A stretch of 64,000 nt of DNA, from assembly GCA_017548075.1 (NCBI GenBank), contig JAFYNL010000003.1:20195-84194 (forward strand), given 5' to 3'. The notes under the pieces are model-generated. The model saw only the letters and a list, made by a program, of their open reading frames with translations. It was not told the origin of the DNA and ran no database searches. The position numbers and the translations under genes were made by a program. The first letter of the stretch is position 1, and each line of letters opens with the position of its first letter. Shown in pieces: positions 8,310 to 17,605 of this stretch. The DNA comes from Bacteroidaceae bacterium. Its GTDB lineage: Bacteria > Bacteroidota > Bacteroidia > Bacteroidales > Bacteroidaceae.

Positions 8310-9134
8310 ATGAACAAACCCCATTTCGTGCAAACTGGCTGCAAAATCAACCTCGGACTGAACATCGTGGAACGCCGTCCAGACGGCTATCACAACATAG
8401 AAACCATCTTCTATCCTGTTCCGCTTTTCGACGAGCTGAACATCAGGGAAACTGAAGACGAGGACCTTCTGACGCTCGAGGGAAATCCTCTCGAAGGCGA
8501 GGTTCAGGACAATTTGGTGCTTCGCGCAGTTCGTCTGCTCAGACAAGAAGGTTTTCCGGTTCCTCCGCTCAATATCGATTTGAAGAAAGTCATTCCAAGC
8601 GGAGCAGGTCTTGGTGGCGGAAGTAGCGATGCGGCTTGCATGATTAAGACACTCGCCCATTTTTATGACCTTCCGCTCTCAGAAGAGCAGATGAAAAACC
8701 TTGTGAGAAAGCTCGGAGCCGACTGCCCTTTCTTCATAAATCCGCAGCCTTTGTATGCTGAAGGAATAGGTGATGTATTCACACCTATCTCGTTGAATCT
8801 CAAGGGGTGGTACTTGATGCTTGTTAAGCCGGAAGTTCATGTTTCGACTCGCGAAGCTTATGCCGGAGTCCGTCCACACAGACCTGCGAATTCTTTGCTT
8901 GAAGTCGCGAAGCTGCCAGTCGGGCAATGGGAAGGAAAAATGTTGAATGACTTTGAGGAAAGTGTGTTCTTCAAGTATCCTTTACTCGGCGAAATAAAGG
9001 CCGAACTCTATCGTCAAGGAGCAGCTTATGCATCGATGAGCGGAAGTGGAAGCACAATCTTTGGCCTCTTTCGTTCTCGTCCGACCTGCGAAAACCTCTT
9101 TGAAGAGCATTTCACATTCGTTTGTCAGTTGTAA
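8310..9134 (+). CDS. ispE: 4-diphosphocytidyl-2-C-methyl-D-erythritol kinase IspE
   Basis: Phosphorylates CDP-methylerythritol at the 2-hydroxyl in the MEP pathway to isoprenoid precursors; cytoplasmic GHMP-family kinase. The residue 10-26 block (KINLGLNIVERRPDGYH) is the IspE substrate-binding start, and PSGAGLGGGSSDAA (about residues 96-109) is the ATP-binding motif. A second glycine/serine motif, MSGSGSTIFGLF, lies near residue 242. Its 274 residues are normal. AAGG directly precedes the ATG. It runs toward the leftward YihY gene, which ends 17 bp away. Confidence 0.96.
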   Translation: MNKPHFVQTGCKINLGLNIVERRPDGYHNIETIFYPVPLFDELNIRETEDEDLLTLEGNPLEGEVQDNLVLRAVRLLRQEGFPVPPLNIDLKKVIPSGAGLGGGSSDAACMIKTLAHFYDLPLSEEQMKNLVRKLGADCPFFINPQPLYAEGIGDVFTPISLNLKGWYLMLVKPEVHVSTREAYAGVRPHRPANSLLEVAKLPVGQWEGKMLNDFEESVFFKYPLLGEIKAELYRQGAAYASMSGSGSTIFGLFRSRPTCENLFEEHFTFVCQL

Positions 9135-9151
9135 ATAAGGGCAGGGAACTC

Positions 9152-10426
9152 CTATAAATCAATCAGGAGAGCGTCCTCGTTTTCATTGCGAAGACTGCGA
9201 AGAGCATCCCATTCCGGTGTTCCTGTTTGCCAGACAAGCGAAGGATTCTCTATGCCGTGAGAATCGATGCGACGAGTCACCATTCCAACCGTAATACGAT
9301 TTATGTCGATTGCAGGCAAGTAGCGAGGCTCGTTTCCTTCTTCTGTATGCATTTCTACAAGCAGTTGCATATCGGTCAACTCGCCAAGAAGAATGCCTAC
9401 AAGACTGTCTGGAAGATGTGTATCGACAGCCAGTTTGTGAGCAGTAAACGGCTTCAATCCAGAAGCGAAATGCTTGCAGATTCGGCTCATCAGCAAGAGG
9501 ATAAGTGTGTCTCGATAGCGTCGACTCAACTCGTCACTAATGCGTTCGAAAGCATAGGTGTGAATGCTCTGGTTTGCATAGCAGAGTTGTGCACCAAACA
9601 GACAAATGCACCAAGAAATCTGCATCCACAACATGAATAAAGGAATTGCGGCGAATGAACCGTAGATGGCGTTGTATGCGCTCAACTTAATCTGGTAGTG
9701 AACGTAGATCCACTCAACAATCATGAATACTGTTCCTGCCAGAATGCTCGGCCAGATGGTGTTCTTCCACTTGACTCGGGTATTTGGCATGAATTTGTAA
9801 AGCAGCATGAAGGCCAGTATCGCAATGATGACAGGCGAAACATGCAAGACAAACGACATTGTTCCACTTAGCCATTGTGTTTCAGGTAAAAGCGTTCGGA
9901 AGGTCTGAAGAAAGATGCCGAAGCCGCTCATAATTACCACAACAAATGGAAGCAACAGGAAGATGCCGAAGTAGTCAATTAGCTGTCTGTAAACAGAACG
10001 AGAGCGTTTCACATACCAAATTGTGTTGAATGCCTGTTCGATGTTGCGAGTCAGCGAGAGTAAAGTGTAGAGCAAGAATACCAAACCTATGCCAATGAAG
10101 ACACCGCCTTTAGTGTGTTGCAGGTACGACTCCACAAAATAGAGGATAGTGTCGGCAATGTCGGGATTGCCTGAAAGCGAATCCCTCAACTTGCTCTCGA
10201 TGATTGCGTCGAAGCCGAAGCCACGGGCAATAGCAAAGATGATGGCGAGCACGGGAACGGCAGCCAGCATACTGCTATAAGTGAGAGCAGAAGCATAGTT
10301 CAGGATGTTGTTCTTGGTGATGCATTCCCAAGTGATAACGAACCGCTTCAGTATCCTCAGTCCCAACTTTTGCAAAAAGCTGAGCCGCTTCTCATTTACG
10401 CTCCAAATATGTTCTAAACTAACCAA
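9152..10426 (-). CDS. YihY/BrkB family membrane protein with C-terminal winged-helix-like domain
   Basis: Inner-membrane protein of the YihY (formerly 'ribonuclease BN') family, whose function is unsettled. Residues about 30-290 hold the six-helix core (NILNYASALTYSSMLAAVPVLAIIFA, NTIWPSILAGTVFMIVEWIY, AIYGSFAAIPLFMLWMQISW). Residues about 300-424 form a soluble tail (AHKLAVDTHLPDSLVGILLGEL) resembling a winged helix, typical of Bacteroidetes members and absent from E. coli YihY. An in-frame stop lies upstream and no ATG precedes the first helices, so the start is probably the TTG at 10424-10426. It lies just downstream of the RNase P RNA on the same strand. Confidence 0.85.
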   Translation of the reverse strand: MVSLEHIWSVNEKRLSFLQKLGLRILKRFVITWECITKNNILNYASALTYSSMLAAVPVLAIIFAIARGFGFDAIIESKLRDSLSGNPDIADTILYFVESYLQHTKGGVFIGIGLVFLLYTLLSLTRNIEQAFNTIWYVKRSRSVYRQLIDYFGIFLLLPFVVVIMSGFGIFLQTFRTLLPETQWLSGTMSFVLHVSPVIIAILAFMLLYKFMPNTRVKWKNTIWPSILAGTVFMIVEWIYVHYQIKLSAYNAIYGSFAAIPLFMLWMQISWCICLFGAQLCYANQSIHTYAFERISDELSRRYRDTLILLLMSRICKHFASGLKPFTAHKLAVDTHLPDSLVGILLGELTDMQLLVEMHTEEGNEPRYLPAIDINRITVGMVTRRIDSHGIENPSLVWQTGTPEWDALRSLRNENEDALLIDL

Positions 10427-10460
10427 GTTGAGGTTTTAGTTTGGGTTATTGTTTAAAAAG

Positions 10461-10848
10461 ATAACAGTGAACCTGTAAGCCGGGTTCTGTTTCCCTTTTG
10501 GGGATGCTTGTCATTTATCTACGGACATTGTCGCCAACGCCCTCTATCGTTCTACCCTCCAGCTCGAGCGGGCCGCCCTCTCTCTTTCGCAGACTTGCGC
10601 CCAACAAAAGCTTCGCCGGTTTACATGAACTTTCAACTCTCGGAGTGCACAGCATCGACATCGCTGCCGACCTGGTAGGCTCTTACCCCACCTTCTCACC
10701 CTTACTCTATCGAAACAGAGCGGTTATTTTCTTCTGCACTATCAGACCCTCGCGGACCTCTTCCTGTTAGGAAGCGAGATGCCCTGTGTTGCCCGGACTT
10801 TCCTCTCCTTTTCAGCAGCGACAAGCCGGTTCACTGTCTCTTTCTGGG
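10461..10848 (-). ncRNA. rnpB: RNase P RNA (rnpB), class A
   Basis: Catalytic RNA that trims the 5' ends of tRNA precursors. On the minus strand the 5' part has CAGTGAACCGG, then GAGGAAAGTCCGGGC (the conserved P4/CR-I block, about 10792-10806). The 3' end has AGAACCCGGCTTAC (CR-V) and GTTCACTG. The first and last parts pair as helix P1: 10829-10836 with 10465-10472, extended on both sides. A promoter element lies directly upstream. The ends are estimated from P1 and the promoter and could be off by a few bases. Confidence 0.93.
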
Positions 10849-10850
10849 TG

Positions 10851-10858
10851 CAAAGATA
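10851..10858 (-). promoter_or_regulatory. Promoter -7 element for rnpB
   Basis: TATCTTTG followed by C on the minus strand, placed so that transcription would begin within a few bases of the rnpB 5' end. Confidence 0.7.
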
Positions 10859-10902
10859 CAAATTATTTTATAGAATTGACGTTTTAATTCATATTTTTTG
10901 TT

Positions 10903-10910
10903 TATCTTTG
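10903..10910 (+). promoter_or_regulatory. Promoter -7 element for the oxidoreductase at 10945
   Basis: TATCTTTG, an exact TAnnTTTG match, 34 bp before the ATG and divergent from the rnpB promoter. Confidence 0.65.
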
Positions 10911-10944
10911 TCATCGAAATACTAACAACTATACATATAACATT

Positions 10945-12282
10945 ATGAAAAGAAGAGATTTTCTTAAAGTGAGTGCATTGGGAACAGCTGCAGTGGCTGC
11001 CCCCGTTAATTTTATTCATGCTGCGGTTCCTGCGGCTGCTGTGGCTAAGTCTGCAAACGGTATAGTAAACCTGGGATTCATTGGTCTTGGTCAGCAGGCT
11101 ATGTATTTGTTGAGCACTTTCATGGCGTTCGACGATGTTCGAGTTTTGGCAGGATGTGATGTTTATGACATCAAGCGAAATCGCTTCGAACGTCGAGTCA
11201 AGGAATACTACCAGTCGAAAGGCGAAAAGAAGGTGAAGGTGGATATGTACGAGGACTATCAGGATCTGCTGGATCGCAAGGATATTGATGCAGTTGTCAT
11301 CGCTACACCTGACCATCAGCATGCTGTCATCGCCATCGCAGCCTGCAAGGCCGGTAAAGATGTCTATTTGGAGAAGCCTCTTACACTTACCATCTACGAG
11401 GGACAACAGCTCGTAAAGGCCGTTCGTAAGTATGGTCGCATTCTTCAGGTGGGCAGTCAGCAGCGTAGTAGTGGCGAGTTTATTCATGCTGCAACGCTTT
11501 GCAGAGAAGGCATCATGGGTAAGATTGACAAGATAAAAGTACATTGTGGAAGAACGGCAACGAATCCCAACAGTGCCGCTCCCGTACCTTACAACCTGCC
11601 GAAGCAAGAGATTCCTGCAGGTTTGAACTGGGATAAGTGGCTAGGCCCACTGCCTTCTTCTATCTGGTACAACCAAGAACTCGACCCATTCATCGATGAG
11701 AAGCACAACGAAAGTTTCTGGGGCGCTTGGCGTTGGTACAAGGAAACAGGCGGCGGACTGATGACCGACTGGGGCGCTCACATGTTCGATATTGCTCAAT
11801 GGTGCATTGGTAAGGATGGCAATGGCGGTCCCGTCAAAATTAGTCCTGCAGGCTATGGGCGCTACGAACAGCTGACTTTCGAGTACGACAACGGCGTTAT
11901 CATTACCGAAGAACCTTACAACGGCGGCGAGCAAGGCGTGCAGATCTATGGTGAGAATGGTTGGATAAAGGTCTGCAGAGGCTCGCTGAGAGCCTCCGAT
12001 CCCAAGTTCGAGAAGATGGATCTCGGCGTGGAGAAGGGTGCTTATGAGTCGCAATCAGCTCATCGTCGCATTTGGGTTGATGCAGTTAAGGCACATATCG
12101 ACCCCAATTGTCCTGTTGAGACTGGTCACACTTCCTGTACTGTTTGCAACTTGGGCAACATTGCGATTCAGTTGGGACGTCCCCTCAAGTGGAATCCTAT
12201 CGTGCAAAAGTTCATGGATGACCCAGAGGCAACTGAGCTCTTGCACTACATATATCGCGAAGGGTACACTTTGGAAGTGTAA
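10945..12282 (+). CDS. Gfo/Idh/MocA family oxidoreductase with Tat signal
   Basis: NAD(P)-dependent sugar dehydrogenase or glycoside-oxidising enzyme, probably exported folded. Residues 1-27 form a twin-arginine signal (KRRDFLKVSALGTAAVAAP). The Rossmann motif LGFIGLGQQ is at 43-51, and EKPLT (143-147) is the family signature whose lysine takes part in catalysis. The second half has the substrate domain (WRWYKETGGGLMTDWGAHMFDIAQW) with its usual histidine. It has 445 residues. Such Tat-exported members in Bacteroidetes often act on sugars or glycosides through 3-keto intermediates; the substrate here is unknown. It converges on the aldolase at 12303. A paralogue is at 54711. Confidence 0.9.
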   Translation: MKRRDFLKVSALGTAAVAAPVNFIHAAVPAAAVAKSANGIVNLGFIGLGQQAMYLLSTFMAFDDVRVLAGCDVYDIKRNRFERRVKEYYQSKGEKKVKVDMYEDYQDLLDRKDIDAVVIATPDHQHAVIAIAACKAGKDVYLEKPLTLTIYEGQQLVKAVRKYGRILQVGSQQRSSGEFIHAATLCREGIMGKIDKIKVHCGRTATNPNSAAPVPYNLPKQEIPAGLNWDKWLGPLPSSIWYNQELDPFIDEKHNESFWGAWRWYKETGGGLMTDWGAHMFDIAQWCIGKDGNGGPVKISPAGYGRYEQLTFEYDNGVIITEEPYNGGEQGVQIYGENGWIKVCRGSLRASDPKFEKMDLGVEKGAYESQSAHRRIWVDAVKAHIDPNCPVETGHTSCTVCNLGNIAIQLGRPLKWNPIVQKFMDDPEATELLHYIYREGYTLEV

Positions 12283-12302
12283 GAGTCTCTTGACTTCTTA
12301 GC

Positions 12303-13220
12303 TCAGAACTCGTTGCAATGTTGGAAGAAACCTATTTCGTCCAACTCTTTGCGAAGTTGCGTCTCCTCTTCTGGAGTGATGTTCTGGAAAGGAGTTCTAT
12401 TGGGACCTAAGTCGAGACCTATCAGTTTCATTATGCGTTTGCCACCCACAATGTTTCCGCGGAAATGGCAGATAACGTTGATGACCTTCTGCGAATAATC
12501 TTGTAGTTCACGTGCAGCCCATAAATCACCTCTTTCCCAAGCACTTATGATGCCTATCAAATTCTTTCCGTTATAGTTTGTTGTGCCTCCGATTCCGCCT
12601 TTTGCTCCGCCCATAGCCAAGCAGGGGAGAATCGTTTCATCCTGTCCATGAAGCATATCAAACTTGCCGTTTCCATAGAGTCGGCATTGATTGTACTCAT
12701 ACAGACTCTCGAAAGTGTACTTGATACCTGCGAAGTTGGGAATGCGTCCATCAACTGCTTTGAGGAACTCGACCATAGGCAGGAAGGCTCCATTAAAGGC
12801 AGGAATGTGGTAGAAATAGAAGGGTAGGGACGGAGCTCCTGCAGCAATCTCCTCGCAATACTTGACAAGTTCCTCTATTCGGCCAATCTTGGGGAATGGA
12901 GGAGCCATAGCTCCAATGCCCCAAGCCCCAATCTTCTGGGCGTGCTCAGCAAGTTTGCGGCTCTCGCGAACACAGCAACTTCCCACATGAACGATGACCT
13001 TGAAGCCTTCTGGGGCAGCCTTTATCCAAGCCTCAGCAAGTTGCATCCGTTCCTCAGAAGTCAGCATATAGCCCTCGCCACTACTTCCATTGATGAAAAC
13101 ACCCTTCAGTCCGTTCTTCTGAAGCATTTTTGCGTATGCGGGAATGGGTTCCAAATTCACGTCTCCATTCTCGTAAAAAGGCGTGAAAGGCGCGTCGATA
13201 AGTCCGATAATTTTTTCCAT
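12303..13220 (-). CDS. N-acetylneuraminate lyase-like aldolase (DapA/NanA superfamily)
   Basis: Class I aldolase of the DHDPS/NAL superfamily, cytoplasmic TIM barrel, 305 residues. The NAL-type motif INGSSGEG is at residues 43-50, a tyrosine (Tyr137) lies in FYFYHIPAF, and the Schiff-base lysine is Lys167 in GIKYTF. The YHIPA and GIKYT context is closer to sialic-acid lyases than to dihydrodipicolinate synthase, so cleavage of sialic acid to ManNAc and pyruvate is the best guess. No other sialic acid catabolic gene is adjacent; the sialate esterase at 61.5 kb is far away. A different 2-keto acid substrate remains possible. Confidence 0.85.
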   Translation of the reverse strand: MEKIIGLIDAPFTPFYENGDVNLEPIPAYAKMLQKNGLKGVFINGSSGEGYMLTSEERMQLAEAWIKAAPEGFKVIVHVGSCCVRESRKLAEHAQKIGAWGIGAMAPPFPKIGRIEELVKYCEEIAAGAPSLPFYFYHIPAFNGAFLPMVEFLKAVDGRIPNFAGIKYTFESLYEYNQCRLYGNGKFDMLHGQDETILPCLAMGGAKGGIGGTTNYNGKNLIGIISAWERGDLWAARELQDYSQKVINVICHFRGNIVGGKRIMKLIGLDLGPNRTPFQNITPEEETQLRKELDEIGFFQHCNEF

Positions 13221-13272
13221 AATATCTGTGTTTAAGTATTAGACAAGCAGTTTTTTCGTTTGAAATCGTCAA

Positions 13273-13280
13273 CAAAGATA
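13273..13280 (-). promoter_or_regulatory. Promoter -7 element for the aldolase gene
   Basis: TATCTTTG on the minus strand, 53 bp before the aldolase ATG. Confidence 0.6.
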
Positions 13281-13344
13281 GCCAAAATTTTTCAATTATG
13301 AAAATCGTATGAACATTTTTTATTGGATGCGTTCACAAACATCC

Positions 13345-13460
13345 CCAGTTACGATGCCAAACATAACACGTTAACTTCGCCAACTTAACACGTTAAAATC
13401 GCAATCGTAACACGTTAACTTTGCCAACGTAACTGAGGTCGTTACAAACTTTAACTAAAT
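13345..13460. repeat. 22-bp tandem repeat array C
   Basis: Five units with cores at 365, 387, 409, 431 and 453 of this kilobase, exactly 22 bp apart. The first three carry TAACACGTTAA, and the fourth and fifth are variant (TAACTGAGG, TTAACTAAA). An inverted cap, CCCAGTTACGAT, lies about 20 bp before the first unit. The TAACTTTG in the third unit (13416-13423) also matches the -7 promoter consensus. Confidence 0.88.
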
Positions 13461-13509
13461 GAAGGAAAAGAAAACTCTGTTTTCCTTTTGTAATTCGCCT
13501 AAATTTTCG

Positions 13510-13517
13510 TACCTTTG
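13510..13517 (+). promoter_or_regulatory. Promoter -7 element for purB
   Basis: TACCTTTG followed by C, 39 bp before the purB ATG. Confidence 0.65.
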
Positions 13518-13555
13518 CAGCCGTTTTTAAAGACCTCACATTACTTATAAAATAT

Positions 13556-14899
13556 ATGGAATTGAATGTGCTGACTGCCGTTTCGCCTATTGACGGCCGA
13601 TACAGAAGCAAGACAGAGGCTTTGGCTGCGTACTTTTCGGAATATGCACTCATTCGCTATCGTGTTCGCGTTGAAGTGGAATATTTCATCGCTCTCACGC
13701 ATTTGCCCCTTCCTCAACTGAAGGACATTCCTGTCGGTGACGAGCAATTGCGCGACATTTATCGCAACTTTTCAGAGGAGGATGCTCAGCGAGTGAAAGA
13801 CATCGAAATGGTTACAAACCACGATGTAAAGGCTGTGGAGTACTTCATCAAAGAGCAGTTCGACAAGATTGGCGGCCTTGAGGCTTACAAGGAATTCATC
13901 CACTTCGGCCTCACAAGTCAGGACATCAACAATACAAGCGTGCCCCTCAGCATCAAAGAGGCTTTGGAACAAGTCTATTATCCTCTTATTGAGGAACTTA
14001 TCGCTCAGTTGCAAGAGTTCGCAGAAGAGTGGAAAGGGGTTCCCATGTTGGCCAAGACTCACGGACAACCCGCAAGTCCCACTCGTTTGGGCAAAGAGGT
14101 GATGGTCTTCGTCTATCGCCTGAAACGCCAACTCGAAATGCTTCGCGCTTGCCCTCTCACAGCCAAGTTTGGCGGAGCAACAGGCAACTTCAACGCCCAT
14201 CATGTTGCTTTCCCGCAGTATGACTGGCGCGAGTTTGGTCGGAACTTTACCCGCGAAAGTCTGGGACTGGAGCGAGAAGAGTTTACCACCCAGATAAGTA
14301 ACTACGATTTCCTGGGAGCGGTATTCGACGCGATGAAGCGCATCAACACTATCATCATCGACCTCGACAGAGATTTCTGGCAGTATGTCTCGATGGAATA
14401 CTTCCGTCAGAAGATTAAGGCTGGTGAAGTCGGCTCGAGCGCAATGCCTCATAAGGTCAATCCAATCGATTTCGAGAACTCTGAAGGCAACCTCGGCATA
14501 GCAAACGCCATTCTGTCACACCTCAGCCAAAAGCTCCCAATCAGCCGTCTGCAAAGGGATTTGACCGATAGTACTGTGCTCAGAAACGTCGGAGTTCCTA
14601 TGGGGCATATGCTCATAAGCATCAAGAGCACCCTGAAAGGCTTGCGCAAGCTCGTCCTGAACGAAGAAGCCATTCGTCGCGACCTTGAAGGTTGTTGGGC
14701 GGTTTGTGCGGAGGCCATCCAGACAATCCTTCGCAGAGAAGCCTATCCGCATCCCTACGAAGCTCTGAAAGCCCTTACCAGAACGGGCAAAGGCATAGAC
14801 GAAGCAACAATTAAGAACTTTATAGAGGAGTTGAACGTCAGCGAATCCGTGAAGGAAGAACTGCGCGCCATCACTCCGTACACTTATACAGGAATTTAA
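13556..14899 (+). CDS. purB: Adenylosuccinate lyase
   Basis: Catalyses two fumarate-releasing steps of purine synthesis (SAICAR to AICAR, and adenylosuccinate to AMP) in the cytoplasm. It has 447 residues, in the form close to the E. coli enzyme (TAVSPIDGRYRSKTEALAAYFSEYALIRYRV at the N-terminus). The fumarase/ASL superfamily signature GSSAMPHKVNPIDFENSEGN lies near residue 290. TSQDINNT (about 121-128) and KTHGQPASPT (about 167-176) are further active-site regions. It is followed after 11 bp by a pseudouridine synthase gene on the same strand. Confidence 0.97.
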   Translation: MELNVLTAVSPIDGRYRSKTEALAAYFSEYALIRYRVRVEVEYFIALTHLPLPQLKDIPVGDEQLRDIYRNFSEEDAQRVKDIEMVTNHDVKAVEYFIKEQFDKIGGLEAYKEFIHFGLTSQDINNTSVPLSIKEALEQVYYPLIEELIAQLQEFAEEWKGVPMLAKTHGQPASPTRLGKEVMVFVYRLKRQLEMLRACPLTAKFGGATGNFNAHHVAFPQYDWREFGRNFTRESLGLEREEFTTQISNYDFLGAVFDAMKRINTIIIDLDRDFWQYVSMEYFRQKIKAGEVGSSAMPHKVNPIDFENSEGNLGIANAILSHLSQKLPISRLQRDLTDSTVLRNVGVPMGHMLISIKSTLKGLRKLVLNEEAIRRDLEGCWAVCAEAIQTILRREAYPHPYEALKALTRTGKGIDEATIKNFIEELNVSESVKEELRAITPYTYTGI

Positions 14900-14910
14900 T
14901 ACATAAAGAA

Positions 14911-16119
14911 ATGACAAACGACAACGAAAATTGGAGAGACAAATTCTCCGAGAAAGAGAGCGGAAGTCGCCGAGAGGGCTATCGTCCGCAGGGTAACAAT
15001 GAAGGATACAACGGCTACGGACGTCCTATGCGTCCTCGCTATAATCGTCCCGCTTACAGTAGCAATCCAAATGGAGATGGCTACCAGCCTCGCGAAGGTT
15101 ATCAGCCCAGAGAAGGCGGCTATCAGCCTCGTCCTCGCTACAATCGTGAAGGAGGTTATCAACCTCGCGAAGGCGGATATCGTCCCCGTTACAATCGCGA
15201 AGGCGGCTATCAGCAAAGAGAAGGCGGTTACCAACAGAGAGAGGGAGGCTATCGTCCTCGCTACAATCGTAATGGCGAAGGAGGTTATCAACCTCGTCAA
15301 GGTGGTTACAATCGTCGTCCTCGTACTCAAGGCTACAATCCTCATGCAAAGTATAGCATGAAGAAGCAGATTGAGTATAAGGAAGCAAACATCGATCCAG
15401 ATGCACCAATCCGTTTGAACAAATACCTTGCAAATGCTGGCGTTTGCTCTCGTCGCGAGGCTGACGACTTCATTACTGCTGGTGTGGTAAAGGTTAACGG
15501 AGAGGTTGTAACAGAACTCGGCACAAAGGTAAAGCGCTCGGACGAGGTTCACTTCCACGATCAACTCGTCAACATCGAGAAGAAAGTCTACATCCTTCTC
15601 AACAAGCCAAAAGATTATGTAACCACAAGCGACGACCCACAGAATCGCAAGACCGTAATGGACCTTGTGAAGGGAGCTTGCCGCGAACGCATCTATCCTG
15701 TTGGTCGCCTCGACAGAAACACAACTGGTGTGCTTCTTCTCACTAACGATGGTGAGTTGGCAACCAAGTTAACGCATCCTCAGTTCCTCAAGAAGAAGAT
15801 CTATCACGTCTTCCTCGATAAGAATGTTAGCCCTTCGGATATGCATCAGATTGCTACTGGAATCGAGCTTGAAGATGGCGAAATTCATGCAGACGCCATT
15901 GATTATGCAAGCGAGACTGACCGCAAGCAGGTCGGCATCGAGATTCATAGTGGCCGCAACCGCATTGTTCGTCGCATCTTCGAGCATCTCGGCTACAAGG
16001 TCATCAAACTCGATCGCGTTTACTTCGCTGGCCTGACCAAGAAGAATGTCCGTCGTGGCGATTGGCGCTTCCTGACTGAAAAGGAAGTGGATATGCTTCA
16101 CATGGGAGCGTTTGAATAG
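14911..16119 (+). CDS. RsuA/RluB-family 23S rRNA pseudouridine synthase with disordered RG/GY-rich N-terminus
   Basis: Modifies uridine in ribosomal RNA. Residues from about 165 form an S4 RNA-binding domain (PIRLNKYLANAGVCSRREADDFI) and the catalytic domain with GRLDRNTTGVLLLTNDGELA, whose aspartate is the nucleophile. Domain order and motifs match RluB (position 2605 in E. coli numbering), but the exact site is not proven. The first about 150 residues are unusual: low-complexity, dominated by Gly, Tyr, Arg and Gln, with repeats such as GGYQPREGGY and RYNREGGYQ, and no hydrophobic core. RG-rich tails of this kind bind RNA and can drive condensation. It sits between purB (11 bp) and asnS (23 bp). 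Confidence 0.92.
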   Translation: MTNDNENWRDKFSEKESGSRREGYRPQGNNEGYNGYGRPMRPRYNRPAYSSNPNGDGYQPREGYQPREGGYQPRPRYNREGGYQPREGGYRPRYNREGGYQQREGGYQQREGGYRPRYNRNGEGGYQPRQGGYNRRPRTQGYNPHAKYSMKKQIEYKEANIDPDAPIRLNKYLANAGVCSRREADDFITAGVVKVNGEVVTELGTKVKRSDEVHFHDQLVNIEKKVYILLNKPKDYVTTSDDPQNRKTVMDLVKGACRERIYPVGRLDRNTTGVLLLTNDGELATKLTHPQFLKKKIYHVFLDKNVSPSDMHQIATGIELEDGEIHADAIDYASETDRKQVGIEIHSGRNRIVRRIFEHLGYKVIKLDRVYFAGLTKKNVRRGDWRFLTEKEVDMLHMGAFE

Positions 16120-16142
16120 TTCATAGTTAAGAGTTCAAAGTT

Positions 16143-17582
16143 ATGAAAAGAACAAAGGTTATTGATGCACTCAAGTGCACAGCATACGGAAGTGATATTA
16201 ATGTAAAGGGTTGGGTTCGCTCAAAGCGTGGCAGTAAAGGTATCTTCTTTATTGCCTTGAACGACGGCAGCACAATTAAGAACATCCAGATTGTGGGCGA
16301 TGATGCAAACTTCGATGAGGAAACGCTGAAACGCATCACTACTGGTGCTTGCCTTAGTGTCGTTGGAAAGCTCGTTGAAAGTCCCGCAGCAGGTCAGGCA
16401 AGCGAGATTCAAGCTACAAGCATCGAGATTCTTGGTGACTGCGATAACACCTATCCTTTGCAAAAGAAAGGAGCAAGTTGGGAATATCTCCGCACAGTAG
16501 CTCATCTTCGTCCTCGCACGAACACCTTCGGAGCCATTCTTCGCATCCGTCATAATATGGCGATGGCCATTCACACCTACTTTCACGAGCACGGTTACTT
16601 CTATTTCCATACGCCTCTCATTACTGCAAGCGATTGCGAGGGAGCAGGCAATATGTTCCAAGTAACCACGAAGAACCTCTACGACCTCAAGAAGGACGAG
16701 CAAGGGAAGATTATCTACGACGACGATTTCTTCGGCGAGCAGACCAGCTTGACTGTAAGCGGACAGCTCGAAGGGGAACTTGGTGCAACCGCTCTGGGTG
16801 CAATCTATACCTTTGGTCCAACGTTCCGCGCTGAGAACTCTAACACGCCTCGCCATTTGGCAGAGTTCTGGATGATTGAGCCTGAGGTTGCTTTCCTCGA
16901 CCAAGAGGAGCTGATGGACCTCGAAGAAGACTTCATCAAGTATTGTGTTAAGTGGGCTCTCGACAACTGCAAGGACGACCTTGAGTTCCTTAATAAGATG
17001 ATTGATAAGACGCTTATCGAACGTCTCGAAGGCGTACTTAAGGAGACCTTCGTTCGCTTGCCTTATACCGAGGGCATCAACATTCTGCAGGAAGCCATTA
17101 AGAACGGCAAGAAGTTCGAGTTCCCATGCAATTGGGGCGATGACCTCGCAAGCGAGCACGAACGCTATCTCGTTGAGGAACACTTCAAAAAGCCCGTCAT
17201 CATGACCGACTATCCGCGTTCCTTCAAGAGCTTCTATATGAAGCAGAACCAAGAGACAGCCGATGGCGGTTCTGTAGGTTACAAGGGCGCCGTTGCTCCT
17301 GGTCCCACGATGCAGGGCACCGATGTTCTCTTCCCGTCAATTGGCGAGATTATTGGTGGATCGGTTCGTGAAGAGAGCTACGACAAGCTGATGGCTGAGG
17401 TGAAGCGTCGTGATATGGATATGACGCACCTTTGGTGGTACCTCGATACCCGCAAGTACGGCAGTTGCCCACATGCAGGATTTGGTCTCGGTTTCGAGCG
17501 TCTCATCCTGTTCGTTACAGGCATGCAGAACATTCGCGACGTCATTCCGTTCCCAAGAACTCCTCGCAACGCAGAGTTCTAA
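16143..17582 (+). CDS. asnS: Asparaginyl-tRNA synthetase
   Basis: Charges tRNA-Asn in the cytoplasm; class II synthetase. It has 479 residues with an N-terminal OB-fold ([23 protein letters not shown]). Motif 2 lies in [25 protein letters not shown], and motif 3 at the C-terminus in [27 protein letters not shown], which is followed directly by the protein end. It is preceded by a short degenerate heptamer tract (16119-16142). It converges on the leftward AlkD-like gene with 23 bp between stops. Confidence 0.97.
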   Translation: MKRTKVIDALKCTAYGSDINVKGWVRSKRGSKGIFFIALNDGSTIKNIQIVGDDANFDEETLKRITTGACLSVVGKLVESPAAGQASEIQATSIEILGDCDNTYPLQKKGASWEYLRTVAHLRPRTNTFGAILRIRHNMAMAIHTYFHEHGYFYFHTPLITASDCEGAGNMFQVTTKNLYDLKKDEQGKIIYDDDFFGEQTSLTVSGQLEGELGATALGAIYTFGPTFRAENSNTPRHLAEFWMIEPEVAFLDQEELMDLEEDFIKYCVKWALDNCKDDLEFLNKMIDKTLIERLEGVLKETFVRLPYTEGINILQEAIKNGKKFEFPCNWGDDLASEHERYLVEEHFKKPVIMTDYPRSFKSFYMKQNQETADGGSVGYKGAVAPGPTMQGTDVLFPSIGEIIGGSVREESYDKLMAEVKRRDMDMTHLWWYLDTRKYGSCPHAGFGLGFERLILFVTGMQNIRDVIPFPRTPRNAEF

Positions 17583-17605
17583 ATTTAATGCGGAAATATT
17601 AGAGT

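Larger units (their letters stand above)
13221..13555. other. Divergent intergenic region carrying array C
   Basis: 335 bp between the aldolase and purB. It contains the leftward promoter at 13273, array C at 13345-13460 and the purB promoter at 13510. I see no gene in it. Confidence 0.6.

Noticed and set aside
10461-10848. tmRNA or signal-recognition RNA
   Set aside because: The GAGGAAAGTCCGGGC block and matching P1 helix are those of RNase P RNA; no tRNA-like end or tag reading frame is present.
12283-12302. A terminator hairpin between the convergent oxidoreductase and aldolase genes
   Set aside because: AAGAGTC/GACTTCTT pairs only weakly and no T-run follows.
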